Made by a program: the position numbers and the translations under genes. Below the pieces are notes generated by a model. The model was not told the origin of the DNA. It worked only from the letters and a program-made list of their open reading frames with translations, and did no database searches. A DNA stretch of 64,000 bases from Bacillus sp. CECT 9360 (lineage in GTDB: Bacteria > Bacillota > Bacilli > Bacillales > DSM-1321): contig NZ_CAKKNA010000003.1 in the NCBI RefSeq assembly GCF_918741275.1, positions 248,001 through 312,000 on the forward strand, read 5' to 3'. This document shows, one piece after another, positions 10,531 through 20,166 of this stretch. Position 1 is the stretch's first letter. Each line of letters starts with the position of its first letter.

Positions 10531-12138
10531 TTAATAAGGATCCTGGGAGTGGCCTTTTTCTTCCGCTTTTCGAGGTGCGTCCTCCGCTCCTTCAAAGCCT
10601 ATCGGTTCCCGGCTTGAAGTGTTAGCCGGATCAGCATGTCGCAGCCCTTCTTCCACTCTTCTTCCATAATCCTCATCGCACTTATAAAACATTTCGATCA
10701 TTTTCGTTTTAATTCTTTCATCACACGGTGTCAACGTATTCACAAGGTTTGTGATCAATTCGTCTCTTTCCCAATCTTCAAAGTGTCTGTATGTCTCACC
10801 AGCTTGTCCAAAGTTGTTTTCGCGATCGATGCTTTCCTTAACAAGATTCCCTTCAATATGAGGCGTATGCGGCTTGCCACCTTCTTTTGCTTCTTTCAAG
10901 CCGTCAAGTGTTGATGGCTCATAGTTGATATGCGGATTGTGGTCTTCTCCGAGATCCACTTTATATTGCATCTGGCCCCCTCGTTGGTTGGTAGCCACAC
11001 GTTTCTTTGGTGCATTGATCGGCAGCTGCAAATAGTTAGGTCCCACCCGGTAGCGCTGGGTATCAGAATAAGAGAATGTTCTTCCCTGGAGCATCTTATC
11101 ATCAGAGAAATCCATTCCATCTACTAATACACCTGTCCCAAATGCTGCCTGCTCGACTTCAGTGAAGTAATCTTTCGGATTTCTATCCAGCACCATTTTC
11201 CCGACAGGTTTCCAAGGGAACTTATCTTCCGGCCACAGCTTTGTATCATCAAGCGGATCGAAATCCAATTCAGGATGCTCATCATCACTCATGATTTGTA
11301 CAAGCAGCTCCCATTCCGGATAGTCGCCTTTTTCAATTGCTTCATATAAATCCTGGGTGGCGTGGTTGAAGTTTTTCGCCTGGATTTCTTCGGCGTCCTT
11401 CTGGGTCAAGTTTTTAATGCCTTGCTTCGGTTCCCAGTGATATTTTACAAGCACTGCTTTTCCTTCCTCATTGACCCAGCGGTACGTGTTTACTCCCGAA
11501 CCCTGCATTTGCCGGTAATTGGACGGAATGCCCCACGGCGAGAAAAGGAAAGTAATCATGTGCATCGTTTCAGGGGAATTGGAAACAAAATCAAACTGCC
11601 TTTCTCCATCCTGGAGGTTCGTTACGGGATCCGGCTTAAAGGCATGAATAAAATCCGGAAACTTAATCGCATCACGGATAAAGAAAATTTTTAGATTGTT
11701 CCCTACTAAATCCCAGTTTCCGTCTTCTGTATAAAACTTGACTGCAAATCCGCGCGGGTCACGCAAGGTCTCCGGGGAATGCGTTCCATGAATAACTGTT
11801 GAGAAACGGACAAATAAAGGTGTTTTCTTGCCTTCTTCCTGAAAAAGCTTTGCGCGGGTATATGTTGACGGATGCTCATCCCCTACCTTTCCGTATGCTT
11901 CAAAGTACCCGTGAGCCCCTGCTCCTCTCCCGTGAACGACACGCTCAGGAATCCTTTCCCGGTCAAAATGACTGATCTTTTCAATAAAATCATAATTTTC
12001 TAACGTAGCGGGCCCTCTGTTGCCGACTGTTCGCATATTCTGGTTGTTTGAAACCGGATGACCCTGGCGGTTTGTTAAGGTTTCATCGGTTTCGCGCTCA
12101 GACTTTTTTTGGTTGTTGGATGATGGATCTTTTTCCAC
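10531..12138 (-). CDS. katX: Heme catalase, KatX-like
   Basis: Converts hydrogen peroxide to water and oxygen. All catalase landmarks are present: distal histidine in [13 protein letters not shown], distal asparagine in [12 protein letters not shown], and the proximal heme tyrosine in [14 protein letters not shown]. The start is best placed at the GTG at 12138, because AAAGGAGG precedes it by seven bases; this gives 535 residues with a polar, lysine/glutamate-rich N-terminal extension before [12 protein letters not shown]. The length and extension fit B. subtilis KatX, the spore-associated catalase (547 aa), better than vegetative KatA (483 aa). Gene identity is therefore an inference; the enzyme family is certain. 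Monocistronic. Confidence 0.9.
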   Translation of the reverse strand: MEKDPSSNNQKKSERETDETLTNRQGHPVSNNQNMRTVGNRGPATLENYDFIEKISHFDRERIPERVVHGRGAGAHGYFEAYGKVGDEHPSTYTRAKLFQEEGKKTPLFVRFSTVIHGTHSPETLRDPRGFAVKFYTEDGNWDLVGNNLKIFFIRDAIKFPDFIHAFKPDPVTNLQDGERQFDFVSNSPETMHMITFLFSPWGIPSNYRQMQGSGVNTYRWVNEEGKAVLVKYHWEPKQGIKNLTQKDAEEIQAKNFNHATQDLYEAIEKGDYPEWELLVQIMSDDEHPELDFDPLDDTKLWPEDKFPWKPVGKMVLDRNPKDYFTEVEQAAFGTGVLVDGMDFSDDKMLQGRTFSYSDTQRYRVGPNYLQLPINAPKKRVATNQRGGQMQYKVDLGEDHNPHINYEPSTLDGLKEAKEGGKPHTPHIEGNLVKESIDRENNFGQAGETYRHFEDWERDELITNLVNTLTPCDERIKTKMIEMFYKCDEDYGRRVEEGLRHADPANTSSREPIGFEGAEDAPRKAEEKGHSQDPY

Positions 12139-12547
12139 TTTTTCTCCTCCTTTTAGGTGATGTAGATACACTTACTACTTTTCCCTTATTTATATAAAAA
12201 ATTCCAATTTTTTAAATGGAATTTAAAATAGGAAATAGGGAGCATTAAATTTCTTTTAAAGAAAAATAGACCTAAATTAAAAAACTATAAACCTAGTAAA
12301 ATAATCCTATATTTCTACAAAATACTTAAAAATACGACAAGTAATCCGATAATTTCTATGTAACTTAAGGATCATACGCTAAAAAATAAGACAAAAGATT
12401 CTGGTTTTATTTGTCAAAATTCGACATATGAAATTTGTATCATTTTACTAAGTTTGTCTGATTTTTCAGTAGCTTTAAGTTATAGTATTTATGGAAGATG
12501 TCGTATATTGCTGTATTTGGAAAAAATTAAGGAAAGGGGGCGACAAC
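12139..12547. other. Divergent intergenic region katX / amidase
   Basis: Very AT-rich. It contains an inverted repeat AAATTCCA...TGGAATTT near 12199-12226, 60 bp upstream of the catalase start, which could be a regulatory site. No PerR-box match was found. A TATAGT element near 12480 may be the -10 of the amidase gene. No coding potential seen. Confidence 0.4.
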
Positions 12548-13837
12548 ATGACAAAGAGATTCGGAGCTCTCTTACTAGCTACCACACTCTTAATATCGTT
12601 ATTCACTATCTCTGTTCCTCTGAATCAAGTATTTGCCTCTACAACGGCAAAAGTAAATGCAACTACTCTCAACATTCGGGAGAAGCCGACCACGTCGTCC
12701 AAGGTTATCGGGAAATACAAAAAAGGGCAGACGATTACCATCACACAACAACAAAATGGATGGTCCAAGGTTCCTGTCGGTAAAAAAACCGGTTGGGTAT
12801 CCTCAAAATACGTCACGGTGATAAAGCCAACTGCATCTAAAGCAGCTGTCTCCACCGGTACCAAGTATTATGTGACAGCCACTACCTTAAATATTCGGAA
12901 ATCACCAAGCACTTCTGCTGCTCGGGTTGATTTAGTGAAGAAAAATGCGGCGGTCACATTGTACGAAAAGAAAGGCTCATGGGGAAGGGTAAAGACGGCA
13001 TCCGGCAAAATTGGATGGGCTTCACTTTCCTACCTTACAACGAAGGCACCTGTTGCACCTAAGCCTGCATCTAAACAGCCGGTTATTACTCCTTCTGGTA
13101 AATCGTATGTAGTTATTAGACAAAACAGTGTCAATATCCGGAAAAGTGCATCTACTTCTGCAGCTATCGTAGATAAAGTAAACCGAGGAACTAAACTTGA
13201 AAAGATTTCTACAGATAACGGATGGGTACAGGTCAAAACCAGTTCCGGACAAACAGGATGGGTAGCGAACTGGCTTGCTACTACAGCGGGTATAGGCGTT
13301 AGAGACAAAGTGATCGTTCTTGATCCTGGCCATGGAGGTACTGATCCTGGTGCCGTTGGAAGAACGCACAATGAAAAAACCATCAACTTGTCGACTGCCA
13401 ATGAACTAAAGGCACTGCTTGAAAATGCCGGTGCAAAGGTCATCATGACCCGCACCTCTAATACGAGTCGCAAATTAGAGCTCAGTGAACGTGTCGCAAT
13501 CAGCCATAAATACAAGCCGGATGTTTTCATCAGCATTCATTACAATTCCGGCGGAAATGCAACTGGAATAGATACCTTCTATGACACGAAATATGGCAAT
13601 GAAAAAGAACTTGCTAGCAGTATTCAGAGTGAGCTTATCAAGAGTACTGGAAAGAAAAATCGGGGCGTGAAACCAGCGGAATTCTACGTTGTGAAATACA
13701 ACGAAATGCCTTCCGTTCTTGTGGAGCTTGGCTTCATTTCAAACCCGACAGAAGAAAAAGAAATTGCCACAAAAGCCTACCAGCAAAAAGCTGCACGAGG
13801 CATTTATAACGGATTAACAAAATTTTTTAATCTATAA
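12548..13837 (+). CDS. Exported N-acetylmuramoyl-L-alanine amidase with three SH3b domains
   Basis: 429 residues. Signal peptide at 1-30 (KRFGALLLATTLLISLFTI...VFAS). Three bacterial SH3 domains follow at about 33-90, 108-165 and 185-244, each with the N-[IV]-R...GW[VA] pattern, and then an Amidase_3 catalytic domain at about 255-428. Zinc/catalytic residues: HGG in LDPGHGGTDPG, E in NEKTI, H in SIHYNS, E in LVELGFIS. This is the YrvJ-like architecture of cell-wall hydrolases. I start at the ATG at 12548, which has AAAGGGGGCG upstream and opens directly on the signal peptide. Monocistronic, with its own terminator. Confidence 0.93.
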   Translation: MTKRFGALLLATTLLISLFTISVPLNQVFASTTAKVNATTLNIREKPTTSSKVIGKYKKGQTITITQQQNGWSKVPVGKKTGWVSSKYVTVIKPTASKAAVSTGTKYYVTATTLNIRKSPSTSAARVDLVKKNAAVTLYEKKGSWGRVKTASGKIGWASLSYLTTKAPVAPKPASKQPVITPSGKSYVVIRQNSVNIRKSASTSAAIVDKVNRGTKLEKISTDNGWVQVKTSSGQTGWVANWLATTAGIGVRDKVIVLDPGHGGTDPGAVGRTHNEKTINLSTANELKALLENAGAKVIMTRTSNTSRKLELSERVAISHKYKPDVFISIHYNSGGNATGIDTFYDTKYGNEKELASSIQSELIKSTGKKNRGVKPAEFYVVKYNEMPSVLVELGFISNPTEEKEIATKAYQQKAARGIYNGLTKFFNL

Positions 13838-13846
13838 GAATATGAA

Positions 13847-13890
13847 AGAAACCTTCAACCTAGGGACCATTTCCCGAGATGAAGGTTTCT
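13847..13890 (+). terminator. Amidase gene terminator
   Basis: AGAAACCTTC and GAAGGTTTCT form a 10-bp stem followed by TTTTATTT, 10 bp after the stop codon. Confidence 0.85.
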
Positions 13891-13963
13891 TTTTATTTAG
13901 GCAAAAAGCGTGGTATTCCCAGAACTTATTTGAACAAAAATCAAGAGTTATATAATGAATCCT

Positions 13964-14605
13964 TTATTTATGAGCAATAGTTTCCATAATCGTTGTTTTT
14001 TCACGCAACCGCTCGAGATTGCTCCTGAAATAATGAAACGATCGTTGAAAAATAGGGCTCTGAATGAAAGTATAAAGAAAGCTGACAACGAATACAGGAC
14101 CGCCCAAAATGAAACCGATGACCAACACTACGCTTTCAACAATGATTCTTGCCTTGCTAACGGAAAGGCCGGTCTTATCTGAAATCGAAAGCATAAACCC
14201 GTCTCTCGGACCTGCACCAGCCCCGGAAGCGACATACAAACCTCCACCCGTACCTGCAAGCATTATGCCCCCAAAAATAATCAGATAATCAAGCCACGAA
14301 TGCGTCGCCTTTGGCAGCATATCCGTCCATAGAAAAAAATCCATGATCGGACCAATCAGTAAAGCATTCAGAAAGGTTCCTAGACTAATATATTTCCGGT
14401 CCATGACAAGCGTGATCATCACAAGGAAAAAACCGCATAAGACTGACCAAGTTCCGATTGTGAAGCCAAATCTTTCAAACAAGGCGACATTCAATACCTC
14501 CCATGGATGGAGACCGAGAAATTGCACCTCTACAGCAATTGCATTCCCTAATCCAAAAAGGATTAATCCACCAAAAAACATAACCCACTTTACAAAGACA
14601 TACAT
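13964..14605 (-). CDS. YczE/YitT-type integral membrane protein
   Basis: 213 residues with about five to six membrane helices and the family segment GGGLYVASGAGAGPRDGFM near residue 110-128, characteristic of the YczE/YyaS/YitT group. Function of the family is unknown. The ATG at 14605 is chosen because GGGGGCAAGAGG lies upstream; 32 further in-frame residues upstream look non-coding. It is convergent with the amidase gene and has no obvious operon partner. Confidence 0.8.
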   Translation of the reverse strand: MYVFVKWVMFFGGLILFGLGNAIAVEVQFLGLHPWEVLNVALFERFGFTIGTWSVLCGFFLVMITLVMDRKYISLGTFLNALLIGPIMDFFLWTDMLPKATHSWLDYLIIFGGIMLAGTGGGLYVASGAGAGPRDGFMLSISDKTGLSVSKARIIVESVVLVIGFILGGPVFVVSFLYTFIQSPIFQRSFHYFRSNLERLREKTTIMETIAHK

Positions 14606-14855
14606 CCTCTTGCCCCCGCTGTTCTGTTTTAAAAAAATAATAAAACAAATATAACACATTATGCTTTGTTGTTTAATCCCTGCTTTGCGTAAACTTACCA
14701 ATTACTAATGTTTCATTGTGAATCGAAGAAAGCCAACTACTTTAGCTGGGGGAGTATTAGCTCAACTTATCTCAGCTTTTTGCAGTCGGTCTGTTTCTTG
14801 AGAAACTGATGAAGGGGTTACTTAACGACTTATTGGGAGACCAACAGCTTTGTAG
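14606..14855. other. Intergenic stretch with decayed coding sequence
   Basis: No intact gene. A hydrophobic reading frame (FAVGLFLEKLMKGLLNDLLGDQ) is open near 14790-14860 but has no start or RBS and is broken by the frame change into the next remnant. Confidence 0.35.
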
Positions 14856-14987
14856 CTCACCTCGATTGCGATATACGCCAGTATCGCTATCTCTGTATTG
14901 TGGCGCTGGATCGGCTATGGTGTGGCGGCAACCATCATACTCGGCGGTTTGGCATTAGCGGTAAGAATTTTGCGGCAATATTTGTAA
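14856..14987 (+). pseudogene. C-terminal remnant of a membrane protein
   Basis: A 43-codon open stretch ends in TAA at 14987 and reads as a hydrophobic segment (YASIAISVLWRWIGYGV...GLALAVRILRQYL) without start codon or ribosome site. With the hydrophobic frame just upstream it looks like a decayed small membrane-protein gene. I do not recognise the family. Confidence 0.4.
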
Positions 14988-15040
14988 AAGCTGGGGAAAT
15001 AGATTGAAAAAAACGACTGTGAATAAGAAATCGGAATCAA

Positions 15041-15356
15041 ATTGGGCTCGATGATCTGAGTTTGTGTTCGAAGATATGAATTTGCGGTCGATGATCTGAG
15101 TTTCTGCTCGATAATTTGAATTTGTGCTCGATTTCCTGAATTTGTGCTCGTTAATCTGAATTTCTGCTCGATTTCCTGAATTTGTGCTCGTTAATCTGAA
15201 TTTCTGCTCGATTTCCTGAATTTGTGCTCGTTAATCTGAATTTCTGCTCGATTATTTAAATTTGTGCTCGTTAATCCAGATTTCTGCTCGATGACCCTAA
15301 TTTCTGCTTGATGACCTGAACTTCTGCTCGATGATCCTAACCGAATTTCCGCTCGA
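15041..15356. repeat. 20-bp tandem-repeat array A
   Basis: About fifteen units with an exact 20-bp period; a typical unit is TTTGTGCTCGTTAATCTGAA and GCTCG is almost invariant. Units at 15141-15260 show a higher-order 40-bp duplication (TTTGTGCTCG/TTTCTGCTCG alternating). The last units drift and lose phase near 15340. There are no unique spacers, so it is not a CRISPR. Related arrays sit at 30205 and 47975. Confidence 0.85.
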
Positions 15357-15473
15357 CTATCTTTCTCATTACAAGGATAGACCTACTATTTAATATCATG
15401 ATAAAGCTAGAGCCCGTCAGTTTAGGCCGGTTCTTTTTTTGGATTATACAAATATAAGTCCGGGACCATTTGA

Positions 15474-15503
15474 TTGACTTCCTATTTTTGTATGACGTAC
15501 AAT
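15474..15503 (+). promoter_or_regulatory. Putative sigma-A promoter of the MFS transporter gene
   Basis: TTGACT (15474-15479) and TACAAT (15498-15503) separated by 18 bp. The stretched spacer recalls promoters of bmr-type efflux genes activated by MerR-family regulators, but no regulator gene or clear dyad is adjacent. Confidence 0.55.
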
Positions 15504-15624
15504 GAGCAAATCATCTATACGGCCATTTCGTGGTCAAACAATTGAGAATTTTAGTATTAGTATCATGAAACGGCGGATACTAACTGCCAAAGAAAGTTTA
15601 AATAAAATGAATGAGGTATACATA

Positions 15625-16818
15625 ATGCGGCTCCCATCAAAAAAGAAAAACCTGTCACTAATTTTATTATTAAGTAACCTATTTATCGCGTTTTTGGGAA
15701 TTGGCTTAGTTGTCCCGATTATGCCTTCTTATATGAGAGCCTTGAATTTATCCGGCGAAATCATGGGGTACCTGGTGGCAGCTTTTGCCTTTGCTCAATT
15801 GGTCGTTTCGCCGATTGCCGGTGTTTGGGTTGATAAATTCGGAAGAAAAAAGCTGATTGTTTCGGGTCTATTCATTTTCGCTTTTTCGGAGCTGCTTTTC
15901 GGGTTAGGGAATCATGTTTCGGTTCTTTTTTTATCGAGAATTCTAGGTGGAATTGGTGCCGCGTTCATTACGCCAGCAGTTACCGCGTTTGTGGCAGATA
16001 TAACCTCGCTTGAGGAAAGACCTAAAGCTCTCGGGTATGTCTCGGCCGCAATAAGCGCGGGCTTCATAATCGGGCCAGGGGTCGGCGGATTCATTGCTGA
16101 TTTAGGTGTACGGGCTCCATTCTTCTTTGCTGCCGGCATTGCGCTTGTAGCTGCTATCTTCTCTTTAATCCTTCTGAAAGAGCCTTTATCGAAAGAACAA
16201 TTAGCTGAAAATGGAAACACTAAAGTCAGGATAAGTTTTACGGGAGAGTTAAAAAAATCGTTTCACCCTTTATATTTTATCCCATTAATCATCGTCTTTG
16301 TTCTTGCTTTCGGATTAGCCGCCTATGAAACCATGTTCGGACTTTTTGTAGATGAGAAATTTGGTTTCACTCCGAAGGATATATCCATACTTATTACAGT
16401 AGGCGCGATTTTTGGGGTCATTGCACAGGTAGTCATATTTGGAAAGCTCGTTGAAAAAATAGGCGAGAAAAGACTCATTCAAATCACTCTTCTGGTAGCT
16501 GCCATCTTTATATCGCTCTCGGTGTTCATCAGTGGCTATTGGGTAGTTATGATCGTAACCTTTATTGTTTTTTTAGCTTGTGACTTACTACGCCCTGCAT
16601 TAACAACCCTGCTTTCAAAGCTGGCAGGAGACGAGCAAGGCTTCGTCGCGGGAATGAACTCCACCTACACAAGCCTGGGAAATATCATCGGGCCCGCTTT
16701 AGCAGGGATCCTCTTTGACTTGAATATCAACTTGCCTTATATCTTTGCCTCAATTGTTCTCATGGCTGGATTTATCATGACCACAATATGGAGAGGGCAA
16801 CAAAAAGTGGAAGCATAA
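15625..16818 (+). CDS. MFS multidrug efflux transporter, NorA/Bmr-like
   Basis: 397 residues with about 12 membrane helices. The drug:H+ antiporter-1 signatures are visible: motif A GVWVDKFGRKK in the 2-3 loop (about 64-74) and motif C-like GPGVGGFIADLG in helix 5 (about 150-161). This places it in the DHA1 group with Bmr, Blt and NorA. I use the ATG at 15625 (GAGG upstream), which starts just before the first helix; longer in-frame starts add an implausible polar leader of 41 residues. Substrate cannot be read from sequence. Confidence 0.87.
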   Translation: MRLPSKKKNLSLILLLSNLFIAFLGIGLVVPIMPSYMRALNLSGEIMGYLVAAFAFAQLVVSPIAGVWVDKFGRKKLIVSGLFIFAFSELLFGLGNHVSVLFLSRILGGIGAAFITPAVTAFVADITSLEERPKALGYVSAAISAGFIIGPGVGGFIADLGVRAPFFFAAGIALVAAIFSLILLKEPLSKEQLAENGNTKVRISFTGELKKSFHPLYFIPLIIVFVLAFGLAAYETMFGLFVDEKFGFTPKDISILITVGAIFGVIAQVVIFGKLVEKIGEKRLIQITLLVAAIFISLSVFISGYWVVMIVTFIVFLACDLLRPALTTLLSKLAGDEQGFVAGMNSTYTSLGNIIGPALAGILFDLNINLPYIFASIVLMAGFIMTTIWRGQQKVEA

Positions 16819-16949
16819 ATAAGAAAGTATAGCAGACACCATCCGGTTTTCGGATAATCCCCGCTGTTTTCGCTACCCTTTTGAGGAAATGGTTATTTTA
16901 GACATCTATAACCGAACAATGGGAAAATGGCTTTAATTACTTTTATCTT

Positions 16950-17222
16950 GCTCCTGATCACCATGGCACTGCCTATATAATTGGAGTCTCCATTAGCGGC
17001 GACTATACTAACTGGTTGTACTAACCTTAAACATCTGTAACCGCAGCAGTATTTAATCTTGTATGCTCTTTTGCAATCATGCCTCTAACCGTTGCGGCTT
17101 CTTGGTTTTATCTAATTCTCTTAAGGGTGGAAGGACCTCGCATTACACCATCTACAAGAGTGCGAAAGACGACTTTAAAAAGGATTGGTAAAATCTTCAT
17201 CTTATCTAAACATATTTCTTAA
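16950..17222 (+). pseudogene. Decayed gene fragments upstream of the HU gene
   Basis: Two open stretches without starts: 16950-17023 (LAPDHHGTAYIIGVSISGDY...) and 17031-17222 (SVTAAVFNLVCSFAIMPLTV..., ending at TAA 17222). The second has a clear membrane helix and a basic C-terminal tail. They look like remnants of one or two genes broken by stops. Families not recognised. The rest of 16819-17419 shows no gene. Confidence 0.35.
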
Positions 17223-17419
17223 TGAAGATCCTTCCGAATATTCTTTATTGGTAAATCCAGCCAGATTAATCTGGTTGGTTTTTTTACTCTCCTTCAGATT
17301 TCTACCGATTTCGACAAAAAATTCCAAAAACCGCTTGCGAACCTATGTGCGTTGTGATAAAAATAAAGAATAATCCAATAATTAATAGGGTTATAATTTC
17401 TTTCTAAGGAGTTTTTAAA

Positions 17420-17704
17420 ATGAACAAAACAGAATTCGTTGGTCAAGTTGCAAAAACAGCTGGTCTTTCACAAAAAGATGCAGCTAAAGCAGTAGATGCA
17501 GTATTCACAACAGTTTCAGGAGCATTAAAAAAAGGTGACAAAGTTTCACTTATAGGTTTTGGTAACTTTGAAGTTCGCAGCCGTGCTGCACGTAAAGGCC
17601 GTAACCCACAAACAGGTAAAGAGATTTCTATCGCTGCAAGCAAAGTACCTGCTTTCAAAGCTGGTAAAGCTCTTAAAGAAGCTGTAGCTGGTAAGAAGAA
17701 GTAA
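17420..17704 (+). CDS. HU family DNA-binding protein
   Basis: 94 residues with the histone-like signature [21 protein letters not shown] at about 47-67 and the [13 protein letters not shown]-terminal helix. It is a nucleoid protein that bends DNA as a dimer. Site TAAGGAG precedes the ATG, and TATAAT (17392-17397) may be its -10. It stands alone rather than in the spoIVA-hbs-folE neighbourhood of the main Bacillus HU gene, so it is probably a second HU copy. Confidence 0.95.
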   Translation: MNKTEFVGQVAKTAGLSQKDAAKAVDAVFTTVSGALKKGDKVSLIGFGNFEVRSRAARKGRNPQTGKEISIAASKVPAFKAGKALKEAVAGKKK

Positions 17705-17734
17705 TAGAATCGTATTCATTCATACGATCACAAA

Positions 17735-17770
17735 GTAAGAGGGTGTCCATTAGGACACCCTCTTACTTTT
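17735..17770 (+). terminator. HU gene terminator (also facing the DUF2187 gene)
   Basis: A perfect 14-bp stem GTAAGAGGGTGTCC with a 4-base loop followed by TTTTT. It lies between two convergent genes and probably serves both. Confidence 0.92.
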
Positions 17771-17777
17771 TCCCCGT

Positions 17778-17993
17778 CTATTTCCTGATCGTATAATTCC
17801 CATGGCGAACGACAGTATTTGGTGTTTCGTAATCCAAAACTTGGGCCATTTCCTTTGAGATTTCGACCAGAACACTATTTTCTCTTACTTGAAATACAGT
17901 TCCTTCACAAGAGATTTCTTTTCTTTCAAAAAGAATCGTATCGCCTACTTTTGCTTGTTTTTTGCTATATGGAATCTTATTTGCTTCTTGCAT
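17778..17993 (-). CDS. DUF2187 family small protein
   Basis: 71 residues with the DUF2187 core VGDTILFERKEISCEGTVFQV...ENSVLVEI, an SH3-like all-beta fold seen in many Bacillus proteins of unknown function (YkvS type). Start at the ATG at 17993 with GAGGAG upstream. It follows the 18029 gene by 35 bp and may share its transcript. Confidence 0.8.
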   Translation of the reverse strand: MQEANKIPYSKKQAKVGDTILFERKEISCEGTVFQVRENSVLVEISKEMAQVLDYETPNTVVRHGNYTIRK

Positions 17994-18028
17994 AATAGAA
18001 TTCTCCTCATAATTTTCTTCTTTGGAGA

Positions 18029-18247
18029 TTAACGAACCACAAGCTTTTCGCATGCGTTGGACAGATTTTGCAAGCATTCCACCCGATGTTTTTCGTCCCC
18101 TACGAAATCATACAAAATTTCATACTCCAATCCGGAATTTATGATAGATATATAATCTTCCCTAGTCAACGCTCTAATTTGGTTCTTTTCCAGATAACTT
18201 AGGATTTCACTTTCAAAGTACTCTACACTTCCGTATAACACAGTCAA
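18029..18247 (-). CDS. Hypothetical protein
   Basis: 72 residues if translation starts at TTG 18247, eight to nine bases after AAAGGTGA; a GTG at 18259 is also in frame but touches the site. Acidic, mostly helical protein (YFESEILSYLEKNQIRALTR...GLEYEILYDFVGDEKHRVECLQNL). No known domain recognised. Supported as a gene by RBS, position just upstream of the DUF2187 gene and lack of a competing frame. Confidence 0.6.
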   Translation of the reverse strand: MTVLYGSVEYFESEILSYLEKNQIRALTREDYISIINSGLEYEILYDFVGDEKHRVECLQNLSNACEKLVVR

Positions 18248-18466
18248 CTTCCGACTCACCTTTCAATTCGAATTTCTCTTTTTTATTAATAATTCTGTCA
18301 TTTAAAATTAGATTGCTGTTTAGTGAATATCTATATATCTATTAATGATAAAACTTTAGAAGTGAAATTTCAACAATTTTCGCCATTTTTTAACAATTTT
18401 TTATCTTTACCCCTGGGATGAATCTCTAAACTTGCTAATATGCTGACTTCTAGCAAACAAAAAAAA

Positions 18467-18485
18467 CCGTCCGGTGCTTAGACGG
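18467..18485 (-). terminator. Terminator of the GNAT gene
   Basis: CCGTC/GACGG stem with a nine-base loop followed on the minus strand by TTTTTTTTTG. Confidence 0.7.
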
Positions 18486-18515
18486 TCTGGAAATAGAAGG
18501 TTCCCAGATGACTTC

Positions 18516-19004
18516 CTAAGAGTTGGAATACACATAAACTTCCTGCTCTGTTAATATAATCTCCTTCTCACAGTTCATCCCTACTTCTCGTGATGCCAAA
18601 TTTCCAGGTTGAATCAATGTAATCAATCTTTTTTTGCCTAGTTGATTGATTCCATGATCCCTGATGGCCTTCGCTGCTTCTGTCGCATAACCCTTACCCC
18701 AATAATCACGGACAATCCAGTACCCAATTTCGATTTCCTCCTCCCCATCGATTAACTGGGGAACTAGACCGACATGCCCAATTGGCATGTTTTCTTCTTT
18801 CCTGACTAGTACCATCAATCTCATATCCGGACCGGCTTCGTATGTACTATATATCCAATCCAAAAATTTCTTTGCACCATCACTATCTTTCGTTTGCTCA
18901 TTCCCAATATATTGAACCATCTTCCGGCTCGGAAACAGGTACTCTGTATCGCTCATCTGAGCCGTATACTCCTCGATGTCTTCCCTCAGCTTCATCGGCA
19001 GCAT
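18516..19004 (-). CDS. GNAT family N-acetyltransferase, probably N-terminally shortened
   Basis: 162 residues. The acetyl-CoA-binding segment is recognisable (IEIGYWIVRDYWGKGYATEAAKAI, about 88-111) and resembles the RimJ/RimL type. The N-terminus lacks the usual ETERLxLRP strand, the start at 19004 has only a weak site, and near the C-terminus NLASREVGMNCEK seems to have lost about four residues of the usual NLASxRVAEKxGM. The gene may be decaying or have a non-standard upstream start. Substrate unknown. Confidence 0.65.
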   Translation of the reverse strand: MLPMKLREDIEEYTAQMSDTEYLFPSRKMVQYIGNEQTKDSDGAKKFLDWIYSTYEAGPDMRLMVLVRKEENMPIGHVGLVPQLIDGEEEIEIGYWIVRDYWGKGYATEAAKAIRDHGINQLGKKRLITLIQPGNLASREVGMNCEKEIILTEQEVYVYSNS

Positions 19005-19048
19005 AAATCGCTTCTGGTTATCTTGTTCAATTGAACATTTAAAAATTA

Positions 19049-19570
19049 TTATTTTCCTACTGTATCGATTGTAGTAAATATTCTTGTGTAAACATCCTTG
19101 ATATTTGTTTCATTAAAGGTATCATTATAAAGTCCATAATCCCAAGATTTATATATCTCTCCATCATGTAAATACCCTGATGCATAAGTTTGACTGTTTA
19201 TTTCTGGAGCGTTCTCATAAGTTATATCCTCGTAAACAAAGGGTAAATATCCTTTTGAAGACTCTATAAAGAAAGTTGGGATACTTAAAATTTTGTACAC
19301 ATTTGCATATTTACTCTCGGCTGCTTGAGATAGATGTTCTTTCATAATAAAAACAGCATCAAATTCAGTTGAAATTTTTTCTGTATTTGTTTCTAATTCA
19401 TCAAGGGTAATACTTTTAAATTTCACATTGTCTTCTCTTACATTAGGATTTTTTCCTACAACACCAATGTCCAGGTTTTTACCACTGTAAATAGGTGAGT
19501 CGGTTTCTTCTGAACTACATCCTGTCAAAATTATCATAATTACAAGGAAAAATAAAAATAGCTTATTCAT
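19049..19570 (-). CDS. Hypothetical lipoprotein
   Basis: 173 residues. A clean lipoprotein signal (MNKLFLFFLVIMIILTGCSS; modified Cys18) is followed by a soluble domain without recognised motif. It contains several tyrosines and acidic residues (PFVYEDITYENAPEIN). It precedes the GNAT gene by 44 bp and may be co-transcribed with it. Function unknown. Confidence 0.75.
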   Translation of the reverse strand: MNKLFLFFLVIMIILTGCSSEETDSPIYSGKNLDIGVVGKNPNVREDNVKFKSITLDELETNTEKISTEFDAVFIMKEHLSQAAESKYANVYKILSIPTFFIESSKGYLPFVYEDITYENAPEINSQTYASGYLHDGEIYKSWDYGLYNDTFNETNIKDVYTRIFTTIDTVGK

Positions 19571-20166
19571 ATAAAAACTCCTTTACCTTAATATATATCT
19601 GAATTGTATCATTTCTCTATAAAGTAACCATCCATTCATTACATAAGAATAATTAAATAAGTTCTTTTGTTAAAGTAAATGAAAAATAACGCAAAACAAC
19701 ATAAATCGCTAAAAAAATTTCATACTCAATCCAAGATAGACAGTCTGATAAACTACTAAGAAAGATAAAGAAAAAACCAAGTAGTCTTTACACTTTAAAA
19801 ACTACTTGGTTTTTTTACTTATTCAAGACTCATAAATAGTTCTACTTATTAGAGAAAATTAAAAATTTGTATACCCTTCTTTATAGAAATACTTGTAGAA
19901 ATTAGATGAACTATATAAGTTGAACTATAGATTTTCCTGAATTGCACTTGATTCCATCCTTATACACAGTCGGTCAATGACTGTCATAGGATTTATATTC
20001 TTCATAAAAGCCTGGACGTTCTTGCGAATTTCAGCTGTGGTATAAAGAAAGGCGCCTGATTATGGAAAATCATCCCCTGACCAATTCATATAAGCAATAA
20101 AAGGCATTTCCTTCGTATCTTTACTACGAGAGGTTTAAAGCAATATTTTTGATGGCGTACATAATA
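19571..20166. other. Intergenic stretch with a bidirectional hairpin and a gene remnant
   Basis: AT-rich. It contains the strong hairpin described at 19773. On the minus strand, 20053-19925 is open and reads SGAFLYTTAEIRKNVQAFM...PMTVIDRLCIRMESS without a start, so it may be the tail of a lost gene. Nothing else recognisable. Confidence 0.35.
19773..19813. terminator. Bidirectional terminator hairpin
   Basis: AAAACCAAGTAGT and ACTACTTGGTTTT form a 13-bp stem with T-runs on both strands. It sits between the lipoprotein gene at 19049 and the DUF1311 gene, with no intact gene close by. Confidence 0.75.

Noticed and set aside
12199-12226. PerR box upstream of the catalase gene
   Set aside because: The inverted repeat AAATTCCA/TGGAATTT does not match TTATAATNATTATAA.
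15041-15356. CRISPR array
   Set aside because: Units are 20 bp head to tail with no unique spacers, and no cas genes are near.
17185-17373. 62-codon plus-strand frame upstream of the HU gene
   Set aside because: It lies over the HU promoter region in a different frame from the remnant and has no ribosome site.
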